The notes under the pieces: model-generated | Told to the model about the DNA's origin: nothing | The model's input: only the letters and a program-made list of their open reading frames with translations | Databases searched by the model: none | From: Hydrogenophaga sp. | GTDB taxonomy: Bacteria; Pseudomonadota; Gammaproteobacteria; Burkholderiales; Burkholderiaceae_C | Assembly: GCA_030682835.1 (NCBI GenBank) | Contig: JAUXNG010000033.1 | Coordinates: 21,196-85,195 of the forward strand | Direction of reading: 5' to 3' | DNA length: 64,000 nt | Program-made: the position numbers and the translations under genes | In this document: positions 34,215 to 42,811 of the stretch, piece by piece | How positions within the stretch are numbered: the first letter of the stretch is position 1 | Layout: each line of letters starts with the position of its first letter

Positions 34215-35168
34215 ATGCAAGTACCCATGATGTTTGTCGGTGCCGACGTGGCCAAAGCCGAACTGGTGGTAGCTGTCCATGGTCAGGCGCAGTGCCGCAG
34301 TCTTGCGAACGATATCCACGCCATCAGCGCCTGGCTGCGTGAGCTGCCAGCTCACACCTGTCTGGCCATGGAGTCCACCGGGCGCTATCACCAGTTGCTG
34401 GCCCAGCTCGCCAGCGCCGCCGGCCTGCAGGTCTACGTGCTCAATGCCCGGGACGTTCACTTCTACGCCAAGGCCTTGGGCGCACGCGCCAAGACCGATC
34501 GGGTTGATGCACACATCATTGCCCGCTACCTGGCTGAGCAGCACAGCCGCTTGCGCCCGTGGCGTGCGCCCAGCGTGCTGCTCGGCCAGGTGCAGCAGCT
34601 GCTGGGACAACGCTGGACAATCGTGACCAAGCGCACCGCGCTGCGCGAGTCCTTGCACGGCAGTGACACCACCATTGCCAGTGCAGTGACCCAGCTCGAT
34701 GAGGCCTTTACCGCGCTGCTCACGGCCATTGACCGCCGCATCGCCGAGTTGCTGGATACCGAGGAGCTGTTGAGTCACCAGCGCAAGTTGCTGCAGAGCA
34801 TCGTGGGGGTGGGGCCGCAGACCAGTGCGCTGCTCACCAGCTTGCTCGCGCAGCTGGAATTCGCGAGTGCCGATGCCTTGGTGGCCTACAGCGGCCTGGA
34901 CCCGCGCGCGTGTGACTCGGGTCGAAGCAGGGGGCGCAGGCGGCTGTCCAAGAGAGGGCAGCCGGCGCTCAGGCGGCAGATGTATCTGGCGGCGATGTCG
35001 GCTTGTCACACGAAGACCTTCAAGACGACGTACCGCAAGCTGCGGGACCGCGGCCTCCAAACGACGGAGGCTTTGGTGGTTTTGGCGCGCAAGCTGTTGC
35101 ACATTGCCTTTGCGGTGTGGCGCACGGGCAAGCCCTTTGACCCCTCGCGGGTGACCGCCTGCGCTTGA
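34215..35168 (+). CDS. IS110-family transposase (DEDD recombinase)
   Basis: 317 aa. N-terminal RuvC-like DEDD domain: D11 (VGADVAKAE), E53 (MESTGRY), D95 and D98 (KTDRVDAHI); a middle coiled region; C-terminal Tnp domain with YSGLDPRACDSGRSRGR and LSKRGQPALRRQMYLAA, where S245 is the probable catalytic serine. This two-domain plan is that of bridge-RNA-guided IS110 recombinases. ATG 34215 has GGAGGAG upstream. Reading frame is complete, so the element may be active. Confidence 0.93.
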   Translation: MQVPMMFVGADVAKAELVVAVHGQAQCRSLANDIHAISAWLRELPAHTCLAMESTGRYHQLLAQLASAAGLQVYVLNARDVHFYAKALGARAKTDRVDAHIIARYLAEQHSRLRPWRAPSVLLGQVQQLLGQRWTIVTKRTALRESLHGSDTTIASAVTQLDEAFTALLTAIDRRIAELLDTEELLSHQRKLLQSIVGVGPQTSALLTSLLAQLEFASADALVAYSGLDPRACDSGRSRGRRRLSKRGQPALRRQMYLAAMSACHTKTFKTTYRKLRDRGLQTTEALVVLARKLLHIAFAVWRTGKPFDPSRVTACA

Positions 35169-35185
35169 CACAAAGCATAGAACCT

Positions 35186-35241
35186 TTGCCAGGCCGCAGG
35201 CATCGCCCCTAGGGGGATGACGCCGCAGGCGGCGCGGGGGT
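35186..35241 (-). repeat. Intergenic repeat R4, right fragment
   Basis: TTGCCAGGCCGCAGGCATCG, a CCCCTAGGGGG hairpin and CGCCGCAGGCGGCGCGGGGG. Continuation of the copy that begins at 33985; reverse orientation relative to R1-R3 and R5. Confidence 0.75.
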
Positions 35242-35264
35242 GTCAATTCCCGCGGCGCGGGGGG

Positions 35265-35453
35265 TTACTTGGTCCTGCAGGTATTGAAGCCCAGCAGCGC
35301 GTAGGGCGGGCACCAGCCCATCAGGCCCGTGAGCAGCGGCACGACGCCGATGTATCCCCAGAGGCCTACGGTTCCCGTGGCGGCGGCCGCGATGAGGGCG
35401 AGGCCGGCGACGATGCGCAGGGTGCGGTCGATGCCGCCAACGTTCTTGGTCAT
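35265..35453 (-). CDS. DUF2892 (YgaP-like) inner membrane protein
   Basis: 62 aa with two membrane segments: MTKNVGGIDRTLRIVAGLAL is the family start, then ATGTVGLWGYIGVVPLLTGL and a Cys-containing end, GWCPPYALLGFNTC. DUF2892 proteins are the membrane part of YgaP-type sulfur-transfer proteins or stand alone near Crp/Fnr regulators, as here. ATG 35453; a TGTGA-N6-TCACA site lies 111 bp upstream. Confidence 0.85.
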   Translation of the reverse strand: MTKNVGGIDRTLRIVAGLALIAAAATGTVGLWGYIGVVPLLTGLMGWCPPYALLGFNTCRTK

Positions 35454-35563
35454 GTGAATGCTCCAGTTCATAACGGGTGTGCGCCCGATCCCGGGAGCGG
35501 TGGGCGGGATTGCCGGATACCGCGGGGAGTGCTCGTATTGAACCCGCTGGGGCGCCGGCGGTA

Positions 35564-35579
35564 TGTGACCTGAGTCACA
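35564..35579. promoter_or_regulatory. Crp-type operator TGTGACCTGAGTCACA
   Basis: Perfect match to the CRP core TGTGA-N6-TCACA. It lies between the stop of the Crp/Fnr gene (35613) and the DUF2892 gene (start 35453) and is a plausible activator site for the latter. The neighbouring regulator's recognition helix has R177, E178 and R182, the residues with which CRP reads TGTGA. Confidence 0.65.
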
Positions 35580-35612
35580 AAGCATTCGCCCTCGCTGAGG
35601 GGCATCGTGCTG

Positions 35613-36266
35613 TCAGCGGTGCGTGGAACTGGCCAGCAGGCGCAGCGCGGCGCTGTCGCGAATGGTGATGCATTCGCGCGAGAGCTCCACCAGCCCGTCG
35701 CGTTCGAAGCGGTGCAGCAGGCGCGTGACGATCTCGCGCACGGTGCCCAGCTCATCGGCCAGCGCCTGGTGGGTGGCGCGCACCTGCTGGCCATGGCCGA
35801 GCAGCGTGCCGGCGAGCCGGCTGTCCAGGCGCTGGAACGCGATGGCCTCGATCAGCGCCGTGAGGTCGGCCATGCGCGTGGCGAACAGGCCGAGCACGAA
35901 GCCGCGGAAGGTCGGGTCGGCCAGGGCCGCCTGGAAGTCGGGTGGCGACAGCAGGCTCAGGCGGGTGGCGGTGGTGGCCACACCGCGCGCGCTCAGGGGT
36001 TGTCCGGCAAACAGGCCGGCCGACGACACCAGGCACATTTCGCCCGGCAGCACCCGGTAGAGCTCCAGTTCCCGCCCGTTGGCCGCGCTGCGGGACACGC
36101 GCACCTCGCCGCTCATCACCAGCGGAAAACCCTGGCAGGGGTCGTTTTCGCGGAACAGGACGGTACCGGGCGGCACATCCATCACCGGCAGGCCGGGCAA
36201 CAGCGCCTGCAGGCCCGACAGGCCGGGGTACAGCTGGAGCAGGGCGAGAGCGGGCTGGGCGTCCAT
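35613..36266 (-). CDS. Crp/Fnr-family transcriptional regulator
   Basis: 217 aa. Effector domain with FRENDPCQGFPLVMSGEVRVS and GRELELYRVLPGEMCLVSS, dimer helix around 125-150, HTH at about 165-190 (ATHQALADELGTVREIVTRL). The recognition helix has R177-E178-x3-R182, CRP-like; the FNR pattern E-x2-S-R is absent, and there is no N-terminal Cys cluster, so no 4Fe-4S sensing. ATG 36266 (MDAQPALALLQ). Upstream of the DUF2892 gene on the same strand, divergent from cytochrome b561. Effector unknown. Confidence 0.87.
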   Translation of the reverse strand: MDAQPALALLQLYPGLSGLQALLPGLPVMDVPPGTVLFRENDPCQGFPLVMSGEVRVSRSAANGRELELYRVLPGEMCLVSSAGLFAGQPLSARGVATTATRLSLLSPPDFQAALADPTFRGFVLGLFATRMADLTALIEAIAFQRLDSRLAGTLLGHGQQVRATHQALADELGTVREIVTRLLHRFERDGLVELSRECITIRDSAALRLLASSTHR

Positions 36267-36324
36267 GGCTGGCATTGTAGGGCGCCGCACCCGTGTGGCT
36301 GCTGATCCGAATGAGCGGGCTTGG

Positions 36325-36347
36325 TTCATTCGATTTTTTCGAATGAA
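36325..36347. promoter_or_regulatory. Perfect palindrome in the crp/fnr - cytochrome b561 divergent region
   Basis: TTCATTCGA (36325-36333), five T, TCGAATGAA (36339-36347): a perfect 9-bp inverted repeat. A third copy of CGAATGA lies at 36308-36314. Position between two divergent genes suggests an operator; it does not resemble the TGTGA-type site nearby, so a different regulator is possible. Confidence 0.5.
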
Positions 36348-36399
36348 AGCTTCAAGCCCTTTCACATGGATGGCCGCGTGCCATCCCTACACTTTCGCC

Positions 36400-36972
36400 A
36401 TGTCATCTTCCGCGCTGCCTCGGCAGATATCTTTGCGTTATCACCCGGTGGCCATCGTGCTCCATTGGGTGCTCGGGCTTGCCCTGATCGGGATGTTCGC
36501 CGTCGGTCTCTACATGACCGGCTTGCCGTTCTCGCCCGAGCGACTGAAGCTCTACAACTGGCACAAGTGGGCCGGCGTGGTGGTGCTGAGTCTGTCGTTC
36601 CTGCGCCTGATGTGGCGCCTGACGCACCGCCCCCCGGCACTGCCCATGGCGGTGGAGGCAGCCATGCCCGCCTGGCAGCGCACCGCCCACCACGCCACCC
36701 ATGTCGGCCTGTACGCGCTCTTCTTTGCGGTGCCTCTGCTGGGCTGGGCCTACAGCTCAGCGGCGGGCTTTCCCATCGTGCTGTTCGGCGTCTGGCCCTT
36801 GCCCGACTTCGTGCCCGTGAACGAGTCGCTGGCCGACGTTCTCAAACCGCTGCACCAGTGGGGCGCGTATGCCATGGCGGCGCTGGTGGTGCTGCACGTG
36901 GCCGGCGCCCTCAAGCACCAGTTTATCGAGCGCGACGGCCTGCTCCGCCGCATGGCCTTCGGCCGCCCCTGA
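36400..36972 (+). CDS. Cytochrome b561-family protein
   Basis: 190-aa membrane diheme cytochrome with four helices. RYHPVAIVLHWVLGLALIG carries the first His pair; YNWHKWAGVVVLSLSFLRL, RTAHHATHVGLYALFF and LKPLHQWGAYAMAALVVLHV carry the remaining axial His. Transfers electrons from ubiquinol to periplasmic partners. Two YceI genes follow on the same strand (gap 21 bp to the first), a combination found often in proteobacteria. Confidence 0.9.
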   Translation: MSSSALPRQISLRYHPVAIVLHWVLGLALIGMFAVGLYMTGLPFSPERLKLYNWHKWAGVVVLSLSFLRLMWRLTHRPPALPMAVEAAMPAWQRTAHHATHVGLYALFFAVPLLGWAYSSAAGFPIVLFGVWPLPDFVPVNESLADVLKPLHQWGAYAMAALVVLHVAGALKHQFIERDGLLRRMAFGRP

Positions 36973-36993
36973 TTCTTCGTTAGGAATGTCTTC

Positions 36994-37557
36994 ATGAAAT
37001 CCGCTGTTGTGTCCCTGTGTCTGCTGGCCGCCAGTACCGCCCCCCTGCTGGCCCAGGCCCAGCAGGCCATCGTGCCGGCCCAGAGCGAGATCGCGTTTGT
37101 GAGCCGCCAGATGGGTGTGCCGGTCGAAGGCAAGTTCAAGTCGTTCAGCGCCCAGGTGGCGTTTGACCCGGCCCAGCTGGCCACCAGCCGCATCACGTTC
37201 ACGGTGGACACCGGCAGCGCCGACATCAGCCGCGAAGCCAACGCCGAACTCCCCAAGCCCACCTGGTTCAACGTGGCAGCTTTTCCTCAGGCCACCTTCA
37301 CGTCCAGCAGCATCAAGCGTGTGGACGCCACCCGCTATGAAGTGGCTGGCAAGCTGGCCATCAAGGGCGTCAGCAGCGACGTGGTGGTGCCCGTGACGCT
37401 GGCCCAGAACGGTGCCACCACCGTGGCCTCGGGCGCCTTCCCCATCAAGCGCCTCACCTTCCGCATCGGCGAGAAGGAGTGGGCCGACACCTCGATGGTG
37501 GCGGACGAGGTGCAGGTGAAGTTCAAGATCGCCTTGTCCGGCGTCCCCAGGCTCTGA
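36994..37557 (+). CDS. YceI-family periplasmic lipid-binding protein (1)
   Basis: 187 aa. Signal peptide VVSLCLLAASTAPLLAQAQ, then a lipocalin-like YceI domain: AFVSRQMGVPVEGKFKSFSA, DTGSADISREANAELPKPTWF and YEVAGKLAIKGVSSDVVVPV. YceI proteins bind isoprenoid quinones or other hydrophobic molecules. Follows cytochrome b561 closely and probably shares its transcript. Confidence 0.88.
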   Translation: MKSAVVSLCLLAASTAPLLAQAQQAIVPAQSEIAFVSRQMGVPVEGKFKSFSAQVAFDPAQLATSRITFTVDTGSADISREANAELPKPTWFNVAAFPQATFTSSSIKRVDATRYEVAGKLAIKGVSSDVVVPVTLAQNGATTVASGAFPIKRLTFRIGEKEWADTSMVADEVQVKFKIALSGVPRL

Positions 37558-37622
37558 CCCGTTTTCCCGTTCTGATCTTTCCGTTTCTTTCGTTTTTCTC
37601 TTCCTTCAATCAGGAGTCTTTC

Positions 37623-38195
37623 ATGCGCAAATCCCTGTCCCTGCTGGCCGCTGCGGCCGTTCTGTCCACCGCCGGCTTCGCTCAGGCGGCCGACTACGCG
37701 ATCGACCCGACGCACACCTTCGCCACCTTCGAGATCGGCCACTTTGGCGCGACCACGAACCGCGGCCGCTTCGACAAGAAGGAAGGCAAGATCAGCTTTG
37801 ACAAGGCAGCCAAGACCGGCAGCGTGGACATCAGCTTCGACGTTGCGTCGGTGAACACCGGCACCCCCATGTTCGACAAGCACCTGCTGAGCGCCGAGAT
37901 CCTGAACGCCGAGAAATTTCCCAAGGCCCGCTTTGTGTCCACCAAGTTCCAGTTCAACGGCGACAAGGTCAGCTCGGTGGACGGCAACCTGACGATCATG
38001 GGCAAGACCCAGCCCGTGACGCTCAAGGCCACCCAGTTCGCCTGCTACGACAACCCCATGGTCAAGCGCGAAGTCTGCGGTGGGGACTTTGAGGCCACCA
38101 TCGACCGCACCGCCTTTGGCGCAAACTACGGCGTGAACTGGGGTTTCCCGAAGAACGTGCGTCTGGTGCTGCAGATCGAGGCCGTCAAGCAGTAA
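37623..38195 (+). CDS. YceI-family periplasmic lipid-binding protein (2)
   Basis: 190 aa. Signal peptide KSLSLLAAAAVLSTAGFAQA; ADYAIDPTHTFATFEIGHFG start of the domain, VNTGTPMFDKHLLSAEILNA and GNLTIMGKTQPVTLKATQF. Two Cys (CYDNP and REVCGG) may form a disulfide. AGGAG precedes ATG 37623. Second YceI of the b561-yceI-yceI set; the pair is diverged, so functions may differ. Confidence 0.9.
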   Translation: MRKSLSLLAAAAVLSTAGFAQAADYAIDPTHTFATFEIGHFGATTNRGRFDKKEGKISFDKAAKTGSVDISFDVASVNTGTPMFDKHLLSAEILNAEKFPKARFVSTKFQFNGDKVSSVDGNLTIMGKTQPVTLKATQFACYDNPMVKREVCGGDFEATIDRTAFGANYGVNWGFPKNVRLVLQIEAVKQ

Positions 38196-38197
38196 TC

Positions 38198-38290
38198 TCC
38201 CCCCCCTGCGCCGCTGCGCGGCTTCCCCCCGGAGGGGGGACCGCACCAGCGGCCTGGCGGAGCCAGTTCCGCGGTGCGCCTGGGTTCTGG
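38198..38290 (+). repeat. Comamonadaceae-type intergenic repeat, copy R5
   Basis: Runs CCCCCCCTGCGCCGCTGCGCGG, CCCCCCGGAGGGGGG, then GGCCTGGCGGAGCCAGTTCC GCGG. Between the second YceI gene and the convergent YkgJ gene. Confidence 0.78.
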
Positions 38291-38347
38291 CACGCGCTTC
38301 GGAAACGCCTCGGTTTGTTTGACAAGGCCCGCTTGTGCGGGCCTTTG

Positions 38348-38602
38348 TCATGGGCGGGTGGCTTGTTGGAGTTGCTTGAGGAAGTGCATGGCGTGTTCGC
38401 GGGAGTCGCCGCACATCTCGGTGCTGGGCTGCAGCGAGCCGCACACGGCCGGGCGCTCTGGCTGGCCGAACAGCTGGCAGCGCAGGTCGGTGTCCAGATG
38501 CGGGCATCGCACACCCGCCGCCTTGCCTAAGGGCAGGCCAGGCATGGGGCTGCTGATCGAGGGCGCGATGCAGCAGGCCGCGCAGCCTGGGCGGCAGTTC
38601 AC
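38348..38602 (-). CDS. YkgJ-family cysteine-cluster protein
   Basis: 84 aa with nine Cys residues counted from CRPGCAACCIAPSISSP onward, through VRCPHLDTDLRCQLFG, AVCGSL and EMCGDS. The Cx2Cx2C-type start and the later Cys define the YkgJ (UPF0153) family, presumed to bind Zn or an iron-sulfur cluster. GTG start at 38602 overlaps the stop of the FMN reductase gene (GTGA), so it is translationally coupled to it. Length is typical of the short members. Confidence 0.82.
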   Translation of the reverse strand: MNCRPGCAACCIAPSISSPMPGLPLGKAAGVRCPHLDTDLRCQLFGQPERPAVCGSLQPSTEMCGDSREHAMHFLKQLQQATRP

Positions 38603-39189
38603 CCCTGGAAGCGGCGCGCAGCCCACAGCACCTGGTCGACCACGCCGTGCAGGGCCATGCGACTGGTTTCCAGGGCCAAGCCACCGTTCGGGTCGAAGGC
38701 TTCGCCGGCCTTGGCCAGTGCGAACTGACGCGGCGACACCCAGCACTGCAGGTTCATCAGCAGCGGCGTCAGGTGCGAGAGGCTGCGCAGACCGCCCAGA
38801 GCGCCGGGAGAGGCACTCATCAGCCCGACCACCTTGCCCGCGAATGGCTTAGTGCCGCTGGACCACAGGGGGTCGCCTTTGATGGGGCTGGACACCCAGT
38901 CGATGGTGTTCTTCAGCAGGGCGGTATAGCTGCCGTTGTACTCCGGCGAGCAGACGAGCCACGCTGGGTGGGCATGGAAGATTTCCTTCAGACGCACCAC
39001 GTCGCGCGGGGTGCCGCCGGCTTCCAGATCGGCGTTGTACATCGGCACGTCGAAGTCGGCCAGATCCAGGCGCGTGACCTGCGCGCCCTCGGCCTCGGCC
39101 ATGGCGGATGCTGCATTGGCCAGCTGACGGTTGAAGGAATGGGCGCGGGTGCTGCCCGCGAAAACGAGGAGGGGGATGGGGGTGCTCAT
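38599..39189 (-). CDS. NADPH-dependent FMN reductase
   Basis: 196-aa flavodoxin-like reductase. LLVFAGSTRAHSFNRQLA forms the phosphate-binding loop, SPEYNGSYTALLKNTIDWVS is the family signature, and GLMSASPGALGG completes the FMN site. Likely reduces FMN, quinones or azo compounds. ATG 39189 (MSTPIPLLV). Downstream YkgJ gene overlaps it. Confidence 0.88.
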   Translation of the reverse strand: MSTPIPLLVFAGSTRAHSFNRQLANAASAMAEAEGAQVTRLDLADFDVPMYNADLEAGGTPRDVVRLKEIFHAHPAWLVCSPEYNGSYTALLKNTIDWVSSPIKGDPLWSSGTKPFAGKVVGLMSASPGALGGLRSLSHLTPLLMNLQCWVSPRQFALAKAGEAFDPNGGLALETSRMALHGVVDQVLWAARRFQG

Positions 39190-39319
39190 GGCGCCATTGT
39201 GGCAGCGCGGCCCGCAGGAATCCTGCACGGAAGGTCAAGGCCGTCCCCCCGCAAGGGTGCAGGCTCAGGGGCTTGATGGGACAATACCCGCTTCGCAGGC
39301 CGGGGCCGGCCTGCCCCGT

Positions 39320-39335
39320 TGTTTCACGTGAAACA
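39320..39335. promoter_or_regulatory. parS site 1
   Basis: TGTTTCACGTGAAACA, a perfect 16-bp palindrome matching the near-universal ParB binding site. Lies in the leader of mnmG, 54 bp before its start codon. Confidence 0.93.
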
Positions 39336-39388
39336 CCTTTTGCATGGTCGGGCGCGCCGCAATGGCGACCGCCCTGGAGCGCTCTCAT

Positions 39389-41362
39389 ATGTTGTACCCA
39401 CAGGAATTTGACGTCATCGTCGTCGGCGGCGGTCATGCCGGCACGGAAGCGGCGCTGGCCGCTGCGCGCATGGGCTGCACCACGCTGCTGCTCACGCACA
39501 ACATCGAGACGCTGGGCCAGATGAGCTGCAACCCGAGCATCGGCGGTATCGGCAAAGGTCACTTGGTGAAGGAGGTCGACGCGCTGGGCGGCGCCATGGC
39601 GCTGGCCACGGACGAAGGTGGCATCCAGTTCCGCATCCTCAACAGCAGCAAGGGCCCAGCCGTGCGCGCCACACGCGCGCAGGCCGACCGCATCCTGTAC
39701 AAGGCCGCCATCCGCCGCATGCTGGAGAACCAGCCGAACCTGTGGCTGTTCCAGCAGGCGGTGGACGATCTGATGGTGGAAGGCGACCGTGTGGCGGGCG
39801 CGGTGACGCAGGTGGGCATCCGGTTCCGCAGCCGCACGGTTGTGCTGACGGCTGGCACCTTCCTCGACGGCAAGATTCATGTGGGCCTGAACAACTACGC
39901 CGCTGGCCGGGCAGGGGACCCGCCCGCCGTGAGCCTCTCGGCACGGCTGAAAGAGCTGAAGCTGCCGCAGGGTCGCCTGAAGACGGGCACGCCGCCACGG
40001 CTGGACGGCCGCAGCATCGACTGGTCCAGATGCACCGAGCAGCCCGGCGACGGCGTGCCCGGCGGCATGAACGCCGACCGCCCGGTGCCGGTGTTCAGCT
40101 TCATGGGCGGCACCGTGGTGCACCCGCGGCAGGTGCCCTGCTGGATCACGCACACCAATCCGCAGACGCACGACATCATCCGTTCGGGCTTTGACCGCAG
40201 TCCCATGTTCACCGGGAAGATCGAAGGCGTGGGCCCGCGCTACTGCCCGAGCGTGGAAGACAAGATCAACCGCTTCGCCGACAAGGACAGCCACCAGATC
40301 TTCCTCGAGCCCGAGGGCCTGACCACGCACGAGGTCTATCCCAACGGCATCAGCACCAGCCTGCCGTTCGACATCCAGTACGCGCTGGTGCGCAGCATGC
40401 AGGGTCTGGAGAACGCACACATCCTGCGCCCGGGCTACGCCATCGAGTACGACTACTTTGACCCGCGCTCGCTGAAGAACAGCTTCGAGACCAAGCAGAT
40501 CCAGGGTCTGTTCTTTGCAGGCCAGATCAACGGCACCACCGGCTATGAGGAGGCGGCCGCCCAGGGTCTGTTTGCCGGACTCAATGCCGCGCTGCAGTGC
40601 CGGGGCAAGGACGCCTGGCTGCCACGCCGGGACGAGGCCTACCTGGGCGTGCTGGTGGACGATCTCGTCACGCAGGGCGTGACCGAGCCTTACCGCATGT
40701 TCACCAGCCGGGCCGAGTTCCGCCTGCAGCTGCGCGAAGACAACGCCGACATGCGCCTGACCGAACAGGGCAGGGCGCTGGGCTTGGTGGACGATGCCCG
40801 CTGGGACGCGTTCAGCCGCAAGCGCGACGCTGTTTCACGTGAAACAGAACGCCTGAAATCCACTTGGGTGAACCCGCGCAACCTGCCGGCCAGTGAGAGC
40901 GAGCGGGTTCTGGGCAAGGCCATCGAGCATGAGCACAACCTGCTGGATCTGCTGCGCCGCCCCGGCGTGGGCTATTCCGCGCTGATGGGCATGGCCGAAG
41001 CCCGGCACGCCAGCGCCGACGTGACGCCCCAGACACTGGCCGAGCTGTTCGAGCCGGTGGTGGAGCAGATCGAAATCGCGGCCAAGTACTCGGGCTACAT
41101 CGACCGACAGAAGAATGAGGTGGAGCGGGCATCGCATTACGAAGGCCTGAAGCTGCCGCCCGATCTGGATTACCTGCAGGTGACGGCGCTGTCATTCGAG
41201 GCCCGACAGAAGCTGGCCAAGCACCGCCCCGAGACGCTGGGGCAGGCGGCACGCATCTCCGGCATCACGCCCGCCAGCATTTCGCTCCTGCTCATTCACC
41301 TGAAGAAGGGCGGTTTCAAGGGGTTTGCCACACTGGCCGCTGAGCCGGGAGTGCCGGCATGA
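39389..41362 (+). CDS. mnmG: tRNA uridine-5-carboxymethylaminomethyl modification enzyme MnmG (GidA)
   Basis: 657 aa. FAD-binding [20 protein letters not shown], then [30 protein letters not shown], and C-terminal [11 protein letters not shown] and [13 protein letters not shown] segments. With MnmE it makes the cmnm5 modification at U34 of several tRNAs. ATG 39389 ([10 protein letters not shown]) is the family start; in-frame ATGs upstream give a 15-residue leader. The coding sequence contains parS site 2. First gene of the mnmG-rsmG pair. Confidence 0.96.
   Translation: MLYPQEFDVIVVGGGHAGTEAALAAARMGCTTLLLTHNIETLGQMSCNPSIGGIGKGHLVKEVDALGGAMALATDEGGIQFRILNSSKGPAVRATRAQADRILYKAAIRRMLENQPNLWLFQQAVDDLMVEGDRVAGAVTQVGIRFRSRTVVLTAGTFLDGKIHVGLNNYAAGRAGDPPAVSLSARLKELKLPQGRLKTGTPPRLDGRSIDWSRCTEQPGDGVPGGMNADRPVPVFSFMGGTVVHPRQVPCWITHTNPQTHDIIRSGFDRSPMFTGKIEGVGPRYCPSVEDKINRFADKDSHQIFLEPEGLTTHEVYPNGISTSLPFDIQYALVRSMQGLENAHILRPGYAIEYDYFDPRSLKNSFETKQIQGLFFAGQINGTTGYEEAAAQGLFAGLNAALQCRGKDAWLPRRDEAYLGVLVDDLVTQGVTEPYRMFTSRAEFRLQLREDNADMRLTEQGRALGLVDDARWDAFSRKRDAVSRETERLKSTWVNPRNLPASESERVLGKAIEHEHNLLDLLRRPGVGYSALMGMAEARHASADVTPQTLAELFEPVVEQIEIAAKYSGYIDRQKNEVERASHYEGLKLPPDLDYLQVTALSFEARQKLAKHRPETLGQAARISGITPASISLLLIHLKKGGFKGFATLAAEPGVPA
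40831..40846. promoter_or_regulatory. parS site 2, inside mnmG
   Basis: TGTTTCACGTGAAACA inside the coding sequence; in frame it specifies the residues around AVSRETE. Perfect palindrome. Confidence 0.93.
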
Positions 41363-42030
41363 GCGGCGCGGGCGATGTGCGTCAGACGCTTGAGAACGGT
41401 CTGGCCACCCTGGGGCTGGCGCTGAGCCCGGCCCAGGTGAGCCAACTCACCGACTACCTGGCCCTGCTGCAGAAATGGAACAAGGTCTACAACCTCACCG
41501 CCGTGCGCGACCCGGCCGAGATGGTGACGCACCACCTATTGGACAGCCTGGCCGCCATCGGCCCGCTGCAGCGCCACACCGGTGGTGGGGCGGCTCGTCT
41601 GCTCGACGTGGGCGCGGGTGGCGGCCTGCCGGGCGTGGTGATCGCCATTGCCTGCCCCGAAATTGACGTGAGCTGTGTGGACACCGTGGGCAAGAAGGCC
41701 GCCTTCATCCAGCAGGCGGCGGCCGCATTGAAGCTGCCCAACCTGCGTGGCCTCCACGCGCGCGTGGAGAGTCTGAAGGCGGCAGAAGGCAGTGGCTTCG
41801 ATGTCGTCTGCTCCCGTGCTTTCGCCTCGCTGCCGGATTTCACCGCCTGGTCGGTCGCGGCCCTGAAGCCTGATGCCGTGTGGATGGCCATGAAGGGCAA
41901 GCATCCCGACGAGGAAATGGCCGCGCTGCCAGCGTCGGTGGAGGTGTTTCACGTGGAACAACTGGTGGTGCCGGGTCTGGACGGCGAGCGTTGCATCGTC
42001 TGGATGCGGCCGCACCACGTGCCCGGCTGA
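41359..42030 (+). CDS. rsmG: 16S rRNA (guanine-527-N7)-methyltransferase RsmG (GidB)
   Basis: 223 aa. [20 protein letters not shown] and HHLLDSLAA precede the SAM-binding [31 protein letters not shown] and [13 protein letters not shown] follow. Methylates G527 of 16S rRNA; its loss gives low-level streptomycin resistance in many bacteria. ATGA overlap with mnmG. The 3' end carries parS site 3. Confidence 0.95.
   Translation: MSGAGDVRQTLENGLATLGLALSPAQVSQLTDYLALLQKWNKVYNLTAVRDPAEMVTHHLLDSLAAIGPLQRHTGGGAARLLDVGAGGGLPGVVIAIACPEIDVSCVDTVGKKAAFIQQAAAALKLPNLRGLHARVESLKAAEGSGFDVVCSRAFASLPDFTAWSVAALKPDAVWMAMKGKHPDEEMAALPASVEVFHVEQLVVPGLDGERCIVWMRPHHVPG
41945..41960. promoter_or_regulatory. parS site 3, inside rsmG
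   Basis: TGTTTCACGTGGAACA; one position departs from perfect symmetry but matches the known parS consensus. In frame it codes for VFHVEQ. Confidence 0.88.
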
Positions 42031-42181
42031 ACCTGCTGGCGGGCGCCGTGCGACTGCTACTGGCTGGAGTTGTGGCGTTTCTGCGCGTGCAGGCCCGGGC
42101 TTGTCACGCCCGTCGCCAGTGCTGGCACGAGAAGTTGAAACGCCTCACGTAAACTCAAGCCCTCAACTTCCAGGGTTTCGC

Positions 42182-42796
42182 ATGTTCGGCATCGCAGATT
42201 ACGGCGCTTTCGTGGTGGCCATCGTCCTGTTCCTGGCCATACCGGGCCCTGGCAATCTGGCGCTGATCACCTCCACGAGCAAGGGCGGTCTGCGGGGCGG
42301 GCTGGCAGCCACCTTGGGCGTGATGGCGGGCGACCAGGTGCTGATGTGGCTGGCGGTGGCCGGTGTGGCGGCCCTGCTGGCGGCTTACCCGGCCGCGTTC
42401 AGCGCCGTGCAGTGGCTGGGCGCCGGCTACTTGGCCTGGCTGGGCTGGAAGATGCTCACGGCCAAGCCCGGCGACAAGCCGGTGTTGAACATCCGCCCGC
42501 GCCAGTACTTCCAGCAGGCGCTCGCCATCACGCTGCTCAATCCCAAGGCCATCGTGTTCTACATGGCCTTCTTCCCACTGTTTGTCGATCCGGCCCGCCA
42601 TCAGGGATTGCTCACCTTTGGCGTCATGGCCGCCACGATCGCCGCGCTCACCTTTCTCTACGGCCTGGTCGTGGTGTTGCTCACCCACTTTCTGGCCGAG
42701 CGCATGCGCGCCACTCCTCTCATTGCCCGCACGCTCGAAAAGCTGGCCGGCGTGTTCCTGATCGGCTTCGGTGTGAAGCTGGCCATCTCCAAGTAA
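42182..42796 (+). CDS. LysE-family translocator
   Basis: 204 aa, about six hydrophobic segments. VLFLAIPGPGNLALITSTSK is the LysE/RhtB signature (PGPN-like), followed by GGLRGGLAATLGVMAGD. Exports amino acids or related metabolites; substrate unknown. ATG 42182. Located between rsmG and parA, a position conserved in related genomes. Ends 15 bp before parA. Confidence 0.88.
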   Translation: MFGIADYGAFVVAIVLFLAIPGPGNLALITSTSKGGLRGGLAATLGVMAGDQVLMWLAVAGVAALLAAYPAAFSAVQWLGAGYLAWLGWKMLTAKPGDKPVLNIRPRQYFQQALAITLLNPKAIVFYMAFFPLFVDPARHQGLLTFGVMAATIAALTFLYGLVVVLLTHFLAERMRATPLIARTLEKLAGVFLIGFGVKLAISK

Positions 42797-42811
42797 ACCG
42801 ACACAGCATCC

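Larger units (their letters stand above)
34012..35185 (+). mobile_element. IS110-family insertion sequence
   Basis: Element of about 1.17 kb with one transposase gene, a roughly 200-bp non-coding left end and a right end of only about 17 bp after the stop. Comparison with intact repeat R6 places the junctions: AACTGG-CT at the left (CT at 34012-34013) and CT-TTGCCAGG at the right (CT at 35184-35185). A CT core at both ends and no terminal inverted repeats fit the IS621-like IS110 group, which uses a bridge RNA and inserts in repeats without target duplication. Looks intact. Confidence 0.82.
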
